A stretch of 9,481 nt of DNA from Erythrobacter sp. UBA2510 (GTDB lineage Bacteria > Pseudomonadota > Alphaproteobacteria > Sphingomonadales > Sphingomonadaceae), in the NCBI GenBank assembly GCA_002341345.1, contig DDNW01000107.1, positions 1-9,481 on the forward strand. Reading direction: 5' to 3'. Made by a program: the position numbers and the translations under genes. Shown one piece after another: positions 1 to 7,219 of this stretch. The notes beneath the pieces were generated by a model. The model worked only from the letters and a program-made list of their open reading frames with translations. It ran no database searches and was not told the origin of the DNA. Numbering within the stretch: position 1 is the first letter of the stretch; each line of letters starts with the position of its first letter.

Positions 1-750
1 AATGACGCCGTTCACAAGTTCTTCCGTGCTATGCCCGGTGGCGTGCCGTCTCAGACAGCGTTCAGCCAGGAACGTTATTGGGATGACTTGGACCTTGATG
101 AAAAAGAAGGTTGCATTCGTGACGTTGAGCACGCCTACAGTCAGGATGGTGGGCTGGCCGTTCTGTTTGGCAATATGGCGGTCAATGGTTGCGTCGTTAA
201 GACTGGTGGCGTGGATGAAAGCATTCTGAAATTCACCGGCCCGGCCGTGATCTGCGAAAGTCAGGATGAAGCCGTCGCCAAGGTTCTTGGTGGTGAGGTC
301 AAGGAAGGCGACGTTGTTGTCATCCGTTACGAAGGCCCCAAAGGTGGTCCGGGTATGCAGGAAATGCTCTATCCGACCAGCTATCTCAAATCGAAGGGAC
401 TGGGGACGCAATGCGCGCTGCTGACCGACGGGCGCTTTTCCGGCGGTACCTCTGGCCTGTCAATCGGCCATGTCTCGCCCGAGGCGGCGGAGGGCGGCAC
501 GATCGCGCTGGTCGAGACGGGCGACACGATCGAGATCGATATCCCCAATCGCACGATCAATCTGGCCGTGTCCGACGAGGTGCTGGCCGCGCGCCGAACC
601 GCGATGGAGGCAAAGGGCGATGCGGCGTGGAAGCCTGCCGCGCCTCGTCCGCGCAAGGTAACGGCAGCGCTGCAGGCCTATGCCGCGATGACCACCAGCG
701 CCGCGCGCGGGGCAATCCGCGACGTGACGCAGGTCCAGAAAGGCTCCTGA
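1..750 (+). CDS. ilvD: Dihydroxy-acid dehydratase, C-terminal part (5' end outside window)
   Basis: This enzyme dehydrates 2,3-dihydroxy-isovalerate and 2,3-dihydroxy-3-methylvalerate to the 2-oxo acids in valine, leucine and isoleucine synthesis in the cytoplasm. The reading frame is open from base 1 and gives 249 residues; full-length bacterial IlvD is about 610, so roughly 40% is present and the iron-sulfur cysteine motifs lie upstream. Visible family motifs are GGLAVLFGN (about residues 48-56), [29 protein letters not shown] (from residue 111) and [11 protein letters not shown] (142-152), whose serine 147 is the catalytic base in the family. The C-terminal order matches the long E. coli-type IlvD. 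The gene stops at TGA 748-750, 13 bp before nnr, so the two probably share a transcript. Composition is odd: bases 1-420 are about 55% GC and bases 421-720 about 70%. Confidence 0.96.
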   Translation, partial: NDAVHKFFRAMPGGVPSQTAFSQERYWDDLDLDEKEGCIRDVEHAYSQDGGLAVLFGNMAVNGCVVKTGGVDESILKFTGPAVICESQDEAVAKVLGGEVKEGDVVVIRYEGPKGGPGMQEMLYPTSYLKSKGLGTQCALLTDGRFSGGTSGLSIGHVSPEAAEGGTIALVETGDTIEIDIPNRTINLAVSDEVLAARRTAMEAKGDAAWKPAAPRPRKVTAALQAYAAMTTSAARGAIRDVTQVQKGS

Positions 751-763
751 GGGCGGCGAGGTC

Positions 764-2158
764 ATGTCGCTGCGCCAGATCCTGACCGTCGATCAGATGC
801 GCGCTGCCGAGCAGGCGTTGATCGACGCCAAAGACGGCCAAGGCGAGAGTGTCGAGAGCCTGATGGAGCGCGCGGGGGCGGGGGCGGCAGATTATGTCTT
901 CCGCATGGCCGCAGGACGCCCCGTCACCGTGCTGTGCGGCCCCGGCAACAATGGCGGCGACGGCTATGTGATCGCGCGGGTATTGTCGGAACGTGGTGTT
1001 CCTGTGCAGGTGATTGCGCCGCTTGAACCCGCGACCGATGCGGCCAGGACCGCGCGGGCGAAATGGGGCGGAACGCCTGTAGAAGACGCGCACGGTGCGG
1101 TGTTCGTCGATTGCCTCTTCGGCAGCGGACTGACGCGCGGCCTCTCGTCCGAACTGGAGACACTGCTGCTGCACCTCGCCGCGAGCCACGATTTGCGCGT
1201 GGCAGTCGATCTTCCCAGTGGGGTCGAGAGCGACAGCGGCGAGTTGCTCAACGCAAACCTGCCTGTCTACGACCTGGTGATTGCGCTGGGGGCGTGGAAA
1301 TACGCGCACTGGACAATGCCCGGCATGGCGCTGATGTGCGAAAAACGGCTGTTCGATATCGGCGTGGCCCAGGTTCCGGCCGCCGCTCATCTGGCGGAGC
1401 GACTCGGCCTCTCGTCACCGGCCATGAATGCGCATAAATATACGCGTGGCTTGCTGGGCGTTATCGGCGGCGAAATGCCCGGTGCGGCAAGGCTTGCGGC
1501 GCGGGCCGCGCAGCATGGCGGAGCGGGCTATGTGAAGCTGATCACCAATGATGGTCTCCCCGTCGCTGACGATCTGGTGCTCGTGAGCGGTGCGCTCGAT
1601 GAAGCGCTGGGGGACGTTCGCCTTGCCGCGCTCCTGATCGGGCCGGGCCTTGGGCGCAGCAATAGTGCTTGCGCGTACCTGATCGCAGCCGTCAACTTCG
1701 AGCGAAATCTCGTACTTGATGGCGATGCGCTGATGCTGCTCGAACCGGAGATGCTGGCGGACCGAACGGGCGAGCTCCTTCTCACTCCGCATGAGGGTGA
1801 ATTGAAGCGGCTATGCGAGGTTTTCGGCATTGCTGCTGGCACGAAACGCGAGCGGGCGATTGCGCTGGCTGCGGCGACCCGTGCGACGATTGTTGCCAAG
1901 GGAGCGGACACTATAATCGTCGATCCGTTCGAAGGCGTCGTGATTGCACCGCCTGCCTCAACATGGCTGAGCACGGCCGGAACGGGCGATGTGCTGGCCG
2001 GATTGATCGCGAGCCGGCTAGCAACCGGAGAGAATCCGCTGAAAGGAGCCACTGAAGGTTGCGCGCTGCATGCCGAGGCCGCACGCTTGGCAGGGCCCGT
2101 GTTCTCCGCCAGCGATCTTATCGACGCGATTCCGGCGGCTTACGCCTCATTCCTGTGA
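764..2158 (+). CDS. nnr: Bifunctional NAD(P)H-hydrate epimerase / ADP-dependent NAD(P)H-hydrate dehydratase
   Basis: This is a metabolite-repair enzyme. The N-terminal domain interconverts the R and S forms of hydrated NAD(P)H, and the C-terminal domain uses ADP (in bacteria) to dehydrate the S form back to NAD(P)H. The product has 464 residues, a little shorter than E. coli Nnr (about 515). The YjeF_N domain covers roughly residues 1-215 with GPGNNGGDG at 59-67, a DCLFGSGL segment near 117-123 and VDLPSG at 148-153. The ribokinase-like C-terminal domain covers about 220-464 with HKYTRG (224-229), GPGLGR (293-298), TPHEGE (341-346) and the anion-hole motif GTGD (406-409), followed by VLAG. 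Both halves look intact. The ATG at 764 follows a purine-rich stretch (751-761) and starts 13 bp after the ilvD stop. The 3' end overlaps the convergent carrier-protein gene by 12 bp. Confidence 0.95.
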   Translation: MSLRQILTVDQMRAAEQALIDAKDGQGESVESLMERAGAGAADYVFRMAAGRPVTVLCGPGNNGGDGYVIARVLSERGVPVQVIAPLEPATDAARTARAKWGGTPVEDAHGAVFVDCLFGSGLTRGLSSELETLLLHLAASHDLRVAVDLPSGVESDSGELLNANLPVYDLVIALGAWKYAHWTMPGMALMCEKRLFDIGVAQVPAAAHLAERLGLSSPAMNAHKYTRGLLGVIGGEMPGAARLAARAAQHGGAGYVKLITNDGLPVADDLVLVSGALDEALGDVRLAALLIGPGLGRSNSACAYLIAAVNFERNLVLDGDALMLLEPEMLADRTGELLLTPHEGELKRLCEVFGIAAGTKRERAIALAAATRATIVAKGADTIIVDPFEGVVIAPPASTWLSTAGTGDVLAGLIASRLATGENPLKGATEGCALHAEAARLAGPVFSASDLIDAIPAAYASFL

Positions 2159-2461
2159 CGGATCGTCCAACGCCTCGCCGCGCTTGGCAACGAGAAATGC
2201 GTACAGCGCACCATAGGTTTCCAGCATCTCGCCATCGACATCCTCGTCATCGATGACGATGTCGAGTCGGTCCTCGATTTCGGTCAGCAGATTGGCGACG
2301 CCCATCGAATCGAGTTCGGGCAGGTCGCCGAACAGGCCGGTATCGGCGTTGAAAGCGGCCACGCGCTCTGCTTCGAGGCCGAGAACATCCTGCAGCGTCT
2401 GCCGCAACACCAGGTCGATCTCGCCGTCATTTTCGCGCACGGTCGGAAGGTTGCTTGCCAT
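2147..2461 (-). CDS. Acyl carrier protein (exosortase A-type cluster partner)
   Basis: This is a small acidic carrier protein of 104 residues, somewhat longer than fatty-acid AcpP (about 78). The segment LPELDSMGVANLL (residues 47-59) matches the phosphopantetheine attachment site, with Ser52 as the expected attachment residue. It sits in the usual four-helix ACP context: an amphipathic first helix (about 15-30) and an acidic segment DIVIDDEDVDG (67-77) before the last helices. I start it at the ATG read from 2461, which has a GGGGGTCC Shine-Dalgarno-like run just upstream; the frame could extend 13 codons further to 2500, but without ribosome-site support. It is divergent from the ligase/decarboxylase pair 120 bp away, which makes it the likely carrier for them. 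It has no fatty-acid synthesis neighbours, so it is probably a dedicated carrier and not AcpP. Its stop overlaps the nnr 3' end. Confidence 0.88.
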   Translation of the reverse strand: MASNLPTVRENDGEIDLVLRQTLQDVLGLEAERVAAFNADTGLFGDLPELDSMGVANLLTEIEDRLDIVIDDEDVDGEMLETYGALYAFLVAKRGEALDDPSQE

Positions 2462-2581
2462 TGGACCCCCATTTTTGCCCGCCCTTAGCCTCCGGAGCAC
2501 TTATGCACAAGCCGAGCGGGTAGCCTGTCCCGCTACGGCGCCCTTGCAAAACAGCGAGCTATCGCGTGAAGCTGCCGCGTG
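2462..2581. promoter_or_regulatory. Divergent intergenic region between carrier protein and ligase genes
   Basis: This 120-bp gap must hold the promoters for both the carrier-protein gene (leftward) and the ligase-decarboxylase pair (rightward). A perfect 6-bp inverted repeat, AGCGGG (2515-2520) and CCCGCT (2529-2534) with 8 bp between, lies near the middle. An 8-bp palindrome CTCCGGAG lies at 2490-2497. Either could be a regulator site, but short GC-rich palindromes are common at this base composition. No good rightward promoter stands out. Confidence 0.4.
2483..2511 (-). promoter_or_regulatory. Candidate promoter of the carrier-protein gene
   Basis: Read leftward, CTTGTG (2511-2506) and CTAAGG (2488-2483) are separated by 17 bp. 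They resemble weak alphaproteobacterial -35 (CTTGAC-like) and -10 elements. Transcription would begin about 15 nt before the ATG at 2461. The -10 match is poor, so this is tentative. A very similar arrangement precedes sdhB. Confidence 0.25.
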
Positions 2582-4093
2582 ATGAGTGCTAAGCCCGATC
2601 CGCAGCCCCGCCCGCTTGACCACCTCGCCCTGCGCGGGCGCGACGATGACGATGCGCTGGTGCTGCGCGGGCAGGTGCTCAACTGGGGCGGTCTGCGCGA
2701 CCGGGTGGCTTTGCTGGCGGGCTGGCTCGCCTCGTTGGACCTGCCCGAGGGTGCTCGCGTGGCAAGCTGGGCGGCCAAGGGCGAACTGACCTGCCTGCTA
2801 CCGCTCGCGGCACCGCGCGCGGGGCTGGTGCATGTTCCTGTCAATCCGCTGCTCAAGCATGCGCAAGTCGCCCATATCCTCGCCGATAGCGGCGCGATGC
2901 TGCTGATCGCCAATGCCGCACGGTTGAAGACGCTGGAGGAGGGCGACGTCCGGGCAGGATGCCGCACCATCGCCGAGGACGAAGCATGGGCAGCGGCAGA
3001 AAGTGCCGGGGAATCGCTCGGGCCCTCGGAGGCAGATCCCGATACGCTGGCTGCGATCCTCTACACCTCGGGTTCGACCGGCAGGCCCAAGGGGGTGATG
3101 CTGAGCCATGCGAACCTGTGGCTCGGTGCGGTCAGTGTGGCGCATTATCTCGGGCTGGAGCCTGAGGATCGGACGCTCGCCGTACTGCCGCTGTCGTTCG
3201 ATTACGGGCAGAACCAGCTGCTTTCCAGCTGGTACGTTGGCGGCGCAGTCGTGCCGCTCGACTACCTGAAGCCGCGTGACGTTATCAAGGCCTGCGCGCG
3301 CCATGGCATCACGACGCTCGCCGCTGTGCCTCCGCTATGGGTGCAGCTGGTCGAGCATGACTGGCCGACCGAGGCGGTCGCACCCCTGCGGCGGTTGACC
3401 AATAGCGGGGGCGCGCTGACCGAAAAGCTGGTGCGCCAATTGCGCGGGCTGTTCCCGCACGCACGGCTCTTCGCTATGTATGGCCTGACCGAGGCCTTCC
3501 GCTCGACTTTCCTCGACCCTGCACTGATCGATACCCACCCGACCTCTATGGGGACCGCGATCCCTTTTGCCGAGGTGCTGGTGGTGGACGAGGCAGGCAA
3601 ACCGGCCGCTCCGGGCGAAGAGGGCGAACTGGTCCATTGCGGCCCGCTGGTGGCGCAGGGCTATTGGCAGGATGAAGCGCGTACGGCGGAGCGGTTCAAG
3701 CCTGCGCCTGCGCATTCCGAATATGGCGGCGTCGCTGTCTGGTCGGGCGACCGGGTGGTGCGCGACGAAGAGGGCTTGCTGCACTTCGTCGGGCGGCGCG
3801 ATGCCATGATCAAGAGTGCGGGCAACCGCATCAGCCCCGCCGAGATAGAGGATGCGGCGCTCGCCAGTGGGGAGGCCGTTGAAGCGGTGGCTTTTGGCGT
3901 TCCCGATGCGCGGCTCGGACAGGCGATCCATCTCGTGGTCCGTGGGAGTGGTGAAGAGGACAAGCTACGCAATTATCTGCTTCACGAACTGCCCAACTTC
4001 ATGCAGCCGGATGTCATCTTTTTCGTCGAGGCAATGCCGCTCAACGCCAATGGCAAGATCGACCGAAAAAAACTTGCGGAGGCCGCCATATGA
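2582..4093 (+). CDS. AMP-forming acyl/aminoacyl ligase, exosortase A system-associated type
   Basis: This is a member of the ANL adenylating superfamily, which activates a carboxylate with ATP and passes it to a thiol (CoA or a carrier-protein arm). The product has 503 residues. Core motifs are complete: the P-loop YTSGSTGRPKG (161-171), MYGLTEAFRS (299-308), SGDRVVRD (388-395), GRRDAMIKSAGNRISPAEIE at the hinge (404-423), and NANGKIDRKKL (488-498) with catalytic Lys492. From memory the overall sequence matches the family named acyl-CoA ligase (AMP-forming), exosortase A system-associated; this rests on recognition, not a search. ATG 2582 is chosen; the GTG directly before it (2579) would add one residue. 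The gene overlaps the decarboxylase by ATGA (4090-4093), a sign of translational coupling. With a carrier-protein gene next door, the thiol acceptor is more likely that protein than CoA. The substrate cannot be read from the sequence. Confidence 0.88.
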   Translation: MSAKPDPQPRPLDHLALRGRDDDDALVLRGQVLNWGGLRDRVALLAGWLASLDLPEGARVASWAAKGELTCLLPLAAPRAGLVHVPVNPLLKHAQVAHILADSGAMLLIANAARLKTLEEGDVRAGCRTIAEDEAWAAAESAGESLGPSEADPDTLAAILYTSGSTGRPKGVMLSHANLWLGAVSVAHYLGLEPEDRTLAVLPLSFDYGQNQLLSSWYVGGAVVPLDYLKPRDVIKACARHGITTLAAVPPLWVQLVEHDWPTEAVAPLRRLTNSGGALTEKLVRQLRGLFPHARLFAMYGLTEAFRSTFLDPALIDTHPTSMGTAIPFAEVLVVDEAGKPAAPGEEGELVHCGPLVAQGYWQDEARTAERFKPAPAHSEYGGVAVWSGDRVVRDEEGLLHFVGRRDAMIKSAGNRISPAEIEDAALASGEAVEAVAFGVPDARLGQAIHLVVRGSGEEDKLRNYLLHELPNFMQPDVIFFVEAMPLNANGKIDRKKLAEAAI

Positions 4094-5316
4094 AGGCCTT
4101 CGGACCCATCCCTCCCGGCTTCGAGGCAATCGACGGCGAACTCGTTATAAGCGGGCGCAAGGTCAGCGACATTGCAAATGAAGCGGGCGGTACGCCGCTG
4201 TTCGTCTATGCGCGCGAGCTGCTGGAGAAGCGCATGGCGGATCTGCGCGCCGCTATGCCTGAACAGCTTTCGATCCACTATGCGGTAAAGGCCAATCCCT
4301 TTGGCCCATTACTGGGGACGATGGCCGGACTGGCGGACGGTTTCGATATCGCCTCGGCAGGCGAGCTGGAGATGGCGCTGGCCGCAGGCATGGCGGCGGA
4401 CAGGATCAGCTTTGCCGGACCGGGCAAGCGCGATGCCGAGCTGGAGGCGGCGATCACCGCTGGCGCGACGCTCAACCTCGAATCGCCGACCGAGGCACGG
4501 CGCGTACTCGCCATTGCCGAGCGGATCGGTGCGACCCCGCGCCTTGCGATCCGGGTCAATCCGGCGTTCGAGCTGCGCGGGTCGGGCATGAAGATGGGCG
4601 GCGGGGCCAAGCCCTTCGGCATGGACGAGGCACTGGTGGCGCCGCTCGCGCGTGAGATCATCGCTTCCGGAGCCGAATGGCGCGGGCTGCACATCTTTGC
4701 CGGGAGCCAGTCGCTGGATAGCGCTGCACTGATCGAGGCGCAGGCGAACACGCTGGCCCTGGCCGCGCTCCTGACCGACGAAATCGGCGCACCCCTGCCG
4801 CATCTCAATATGGGCGGTGGGTTCGGCATACCCTATTTTCCCAAGGACGAGGCGCTCGACATCGCCAGCATCGGTATCGCACTGGGCGAACGCTTCGCCG
4901 ATCTTCCCCACGCGCTTAAAGACACGCATTTTGCCATCGAGCTTGGCCGCTATCTGGTCGGTGAGGCGGGGGTTTACCTGTCGCGTGTGGTCGACCGGAA
5001 AGAGAGCCATGGCGCGACCTTCCTCGTCACCGATGGCGGCATGCATCACGTGCTCGCCGTGTCGGGCAATTTCGGCAGCGTGGTGCGGCGCAATTACCCG
5101 ATCGCGATCGCGACGCGCTTTGACGCAGAGGCGGAGGAAGAGGTGACCGTGGTCGGGTGCCTGTGCACCCCGCTCGACCGGCTCGGCGATGAGGTCATGC
5201 TGCCGCGTGCCGAGGTGGGCGATATCGTGGCGATCTTCGCAACCGGTGCCTATGGTGCCAGTGCCAGCCCGTCGGCCTTTCTGGGGCAGGGGCCAGCGCG
5301 CGAGATACTGGTCTAG
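4090..5316 (+). CDS. PLP-dependent decarboxylase (fold III), exosortase A system-associated type
   Basis: This is an alanine-racemase-fold amino acid decarboxylase related to diaminopimelate (LysA) and ornithine decarboxylases; the product has 408 residues. Lys67 in HYAVKANP (63-70) is the expected PLP Schiff-base lysine. Other family landmarks are FDIASAGELE (85-94), the phosphate-binding glycines MGGGFG (241-246), ELGR (284-287), the cross-subunit CTPLD (359-363) and GAYG (386-389). Three motifs differ from LysA: the PLP-stacking His of HxHIGSQ is Phe203, the EPGR proline is Leu285, and the residue after the catalytic Cys is Thr360 in place of Glu. I recognise the sequence as the exosortase A-associated PLP decarboxylase family. 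It is coupled to the ligase by a 4-bp overlap and its TAG stop overlaps the zapE stop. A true lysA is unlikely given the neighbours and motifs. The substrate is unknown; a carrier-bound amino acid is a reasonable inference. Confidence 0.87.
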   Translation: MKAFGPIPPGFEAIDGELVISGRKVSDIANEAGGTPLFVYARELLEKRMADLRAAMPEQLSIHYAVKANPFGPLLGTMAGLADGFDIASAGELEMALAAGMAADRISFAGPGKRDAELEAAITAGATLNLESPTEARRVLAIAERIGATPRLAIRVNPAFELRGSGMKMGGGAKPFGMDEALVAPLAREIIASGAEWRGLHIFAGSQSLDSAALIEAQANTLALAALLTDEIGAPLPHLNMGGGFGIPYFPKDEALDIASIGIALGERFADLPHALKDTHFAIELGRYLVGEAGVYLSRVVDRKESHGATFLVTDGGMHHVLAVSGNFGSVVRRNYPIAIATRFDAEAEEEVTVVGCLCTPLDRLGDEVMLPRAEVGDIVAIFATGAYGASASPSAFLGQGPAREILV

Positions 5317-6440
5317 CGTTCTGTATTTTCCGCGGTGCCGTGGCCGAGCGCCATGTAATCCCCGCTCTGCATCTCTTTCAGGCGGCTGACCGTGCGCTCG
5401 AACTCGAAGGCACCGTCACCCTTCTGGTAGAGGTCTTCCGGTGCAGCATTGGCGGTGACGAACAGCTTCACGCGAAGCTCGTAGAGCGCGTCGATCAGCT
5501 TGGTGAAGCGGATCGCCTCGTTGCGGTTGTCGGGCGACATGGCGGGGACGCCGACCACGATCACGGTGTGATAGGCATGCGCGATCGCGAGATAGTCCGC
5601 CGCCCCGCGGTTCTCGCCGCACAGCCGCTTGAAGCTGAACACGCCCACGCCCTTGAGGCTCTTGGGCACGTGGATCGTCCGCCCGCCGCCCAGGTCCAGT
5701 TCGGCGCTGGGAACGTGTTCGGCATCCTCGGGCGCGTAATCGGTGAGGCGGAAAAAGGCCTCGCGCACCTGCGCGGTCGCCTTGTCACCCAGCGGGGCGT
5801 GCCACGTCGCGATATCGCCCAGCCGGTCGAGCCGGTAATCGGTCGGACCGTTGAGCGGGAGCACGTCCATTTCGTCTTCGACAAGGTCGATGAAGGGCAG
5901 GAAGAGCGAGCGGTTGAGCCCGTCCTTGTACAGGTCCCTGGGCGGACGGTTGCTGGTGGTGACTACGGTGATGTTCTCGTCGCGCATCAGCGCCGTGAAC
6001 AACCGGCTCATGATCGCGGCATCGGCGGTGTTGGTCACGACCATCTCGTCAAAGGCGAGGAGGCGCAAATCACTTGCGATGCGGGCCGCAACCGGCGCAA
6101 TGGGGTCGCCCGCCTGCTTCGCGCGTTCCTCGCGGATCAGTGCATCGACCTCGAGCATGAAGGCGTGGAAATGGACCCGCCGCTTGCCCGGAATGTCGAG
6201 CGAGGCGTGAAACAGGTCCATCAGCATCGATTTGCCGCGTCCGACGCCGCCCCACATGTAGAGGCCACGCGGATTTACCCGCTTGCGGACGAAGAGCTGG
6301 CCGAGCAGGCCGCCGGGCTGGTCAGCCTCCAGCTCGCGTTCGAGCTTGTCGAGGCACTCGGCAGCACGGCGCTGATCAGGATCCGGACGCAGCTGCCCGT
6401 CGGCGACGAGCCGCTCGTAACGTGCGAGCAGTCCGCTCAG
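5313..6440 (-). CDS. zapE: Cell division protein ZapE (AFG1-like ATPase), apparent CTG start
   Basis: ZapE is an AFG1/LACE1-type P-loop ATPase that interacts with FtsZ and affects the division ring under stress in E. coli; mitochondrial relatives act in respiratory-complex quality control. Starting at CTG 6440-6438, the product has 375 residues, the same as E. coli ZapE. The N-terminus then reads (M)[11 protein letters not shown], typical of the family. Walker A is GGVGRGKS (64-71), Walker B LLAFDE (127-132), the sensor TTSN (161-164), and the family signature [16 protein letters not shown] runs 169-184. No in-frame ATG, GTG or TTG exists between the preceding sdhB-overlapping region and Met62, which lies just before Walker A, so a canonical start would remove the N-terminus or add a long sdhB-overlapping tail. 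The CTG overlaps the sdhB stop as CTGA, with a GGAG sequence 8 nt upstream. It is cotranscribed with sdhB. Confidence 0.93.
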   Translation of the reverse strand: MSGLLARYERLVADGQLRPDPDQRRAAECLDKLERELEADQPGGLLGQLFVRKRVNPRGLYMWGGVGRGKSMLMDLFHASLDIPGKRRVHFHAFMLEVDALIREERAKQAGDPIAPVAARIASDLRLLAFDEMVVTNTADAAIMSRLFTALMRDENITVVTTSNRPPRDLYKDGLNRSLFLPFIDLVEDEMDVLPLNGPTDYRLDRLGDIATWHAPLGDKATAQVREAFFRLTDYAPEDAEHVPSAELDLGGGRTIHVPKSLKGVGVFSFKRLCGENRGAADYLAIAHAYHTVIVVGVPAMSPDNRNEAIRFTKLIDALYELRVKLFVTANAAPEDLYQKGDGAFEFERTVSRLKEMQSGDYMALGHGTAENTER

Positions 6441-7219
6441 ACGTGCCGCTCCGCTTCCATCTTCTTGATCTCGGCAATGGCCTTGGCCGGGCTGAGACCT
6501 TTCGGGCAGACATTGGCGCAGTTCATGATCGTGTGACAGCGATAGAGGCGGAACGGGTCCTCGAGCGCGTCGAGCCGTTCGCCGGTCATCTCGTCGCGGC
6601 TGTCGGCCAGCCAGCGATAGGCCTGCAGCAGGATCGCCGGGCCGAGGAACTTGTCCGAATTCCACCAGTAGGACGGGCACGCAGTCGAGCAGCAGGCGCA
6701 CAGGATGCACTCGTAAAGGCCGTCCAGCTTCTCGCGCTGTTCGGGGCTCTGCAGGCGTTCCTTGCCCGACGGGGTCGGGGTCACGGCCTGCAGCCACGGG
6801 CGGATCGAGGCGTACTGGGCATAGAAATGGGTGAAGTCGGGCACCAGATCCTTGACCACATCCATATGCGGCAGGGGGGTGATGCGGATATCGCCCTTCA
6901 GGTCTTCGATCGCGGTCGTGCAGGCGAGGCCGTTCTTGCCGTTCATGTTCATCGAGCACGAACCGCAGATGCCCTCGCGGCAGGAGCGGCGGAAGGTCAG
7001 CGTCGGGTCGATCTCGTTCTTGATCTTGAACAGCGCGTCCAGCACCATCGGCCCGCAGGCGTCGAGGTCGATCTCGAACGTGTCGTAACGCGGGTTTTGG
7101 CCGCTATCCGGGTCCCAGCGATAGATCCGGAAGCTGCGCTTGCGCGTCGCCCCTTCTGCCGTGTGCACCTGGCCCTTGGCATTGATCTTGCTGTTCTTGG
7201 GAAGCGTGAAAGTGGCCAT
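6437..7219 (-). CDS. sdhB: Succinate dehydrogenase iron-sulfur subunit
   Basis: SdhB is the electron-transfer subunit of respiratory complex II; it passes electrons from the FAD of SdhA to ubiquinone at the inner face of the cytoplasmic membrane. The product is 260 residues, a normal alphaproteobacterial length. All cluster ligands are present by alignment with E. coli SdhB: the 2Fe-2S cysteines 80, 85, 88 and 100 ([11 protein letters not shown] region); the 4Fe-4S cysteines 171, 174, 177 and 238; and the 3Fe-4S cysteines 181, 228 and 234. The start is the ATG read from 7219; only a weak purine run (GGACAG) precedes it, while a better AAGGAG lies about 30 nt upstream. No sdhC, sdhD or sdhA is adjacent: the gene upstream is a divergent dehydrogenase, so sdhB appears to lead its own transcript with zapE, which starts within its stop codon. 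Confidence 0.97.
   Translation of the reverse strand: MATFTLPKNSKINAKGQVHTAEGATRKRSFRIYRWDPDSGQNPRYDTFEIDLDACGPMVLDALFKIKNEIDPTLTFRRSCREGICGSCSMNMNGKNGLACTTAIEDLKGDIRITPLPHMDVVKDLVPDFTHFYAQYASIRPWLQAVTPTPSGKERLQSPEQREKLDGLYECILCACCSTACPSYWWNSDKFLGPAILLQAYRWLADSRDEMTGERLDALEDPFRLYRCHTIMNCANVCPKGLSPAKAIAEIKKMEAERHV

Noticed and set aside
557..1390. A 277-codon open frame on the minus strand opposite ilvD/nnr
   Set aside because: It is Arg/His/Pro-rich with no recognisable motif and lies fully opposite nnr, which has clear domain motifs; open antisense frames of this kind are common in GC-rich genes.
2515..2534. The AGCGGG/CCCGCT inverted repeat read as an intrinsic terminator
   Set aside because: It lies between divergent gene starts, where no transcript needs to end, and no T run follows on either strand.
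4090..5316. Annotation of the decarboxylase as diaminopimelate decarboxylase (lysA)
   Set aside because: The fold is shared, but the HxHIGSQ, EPGR and CESGD motifs are altered and the partners are a carrier protein and a ligase, with no lysine-pathway genes.
5340..6536. A 398-codon open frame on the plus strand opposite zapE
   Set aside because: Its protein is an unpatterned Arg/Val/Gly-rich sequence, while the opposite strand encodes ZapE with Walker A and B motifs.
6441..6959. An upstream in-frame extension of zapE by 173 codons, as one fused protein
   Set aside because: The extension reads through sdhB in the wrong frame and has no family similarity; homology begins exactly at the CTG near 6440.
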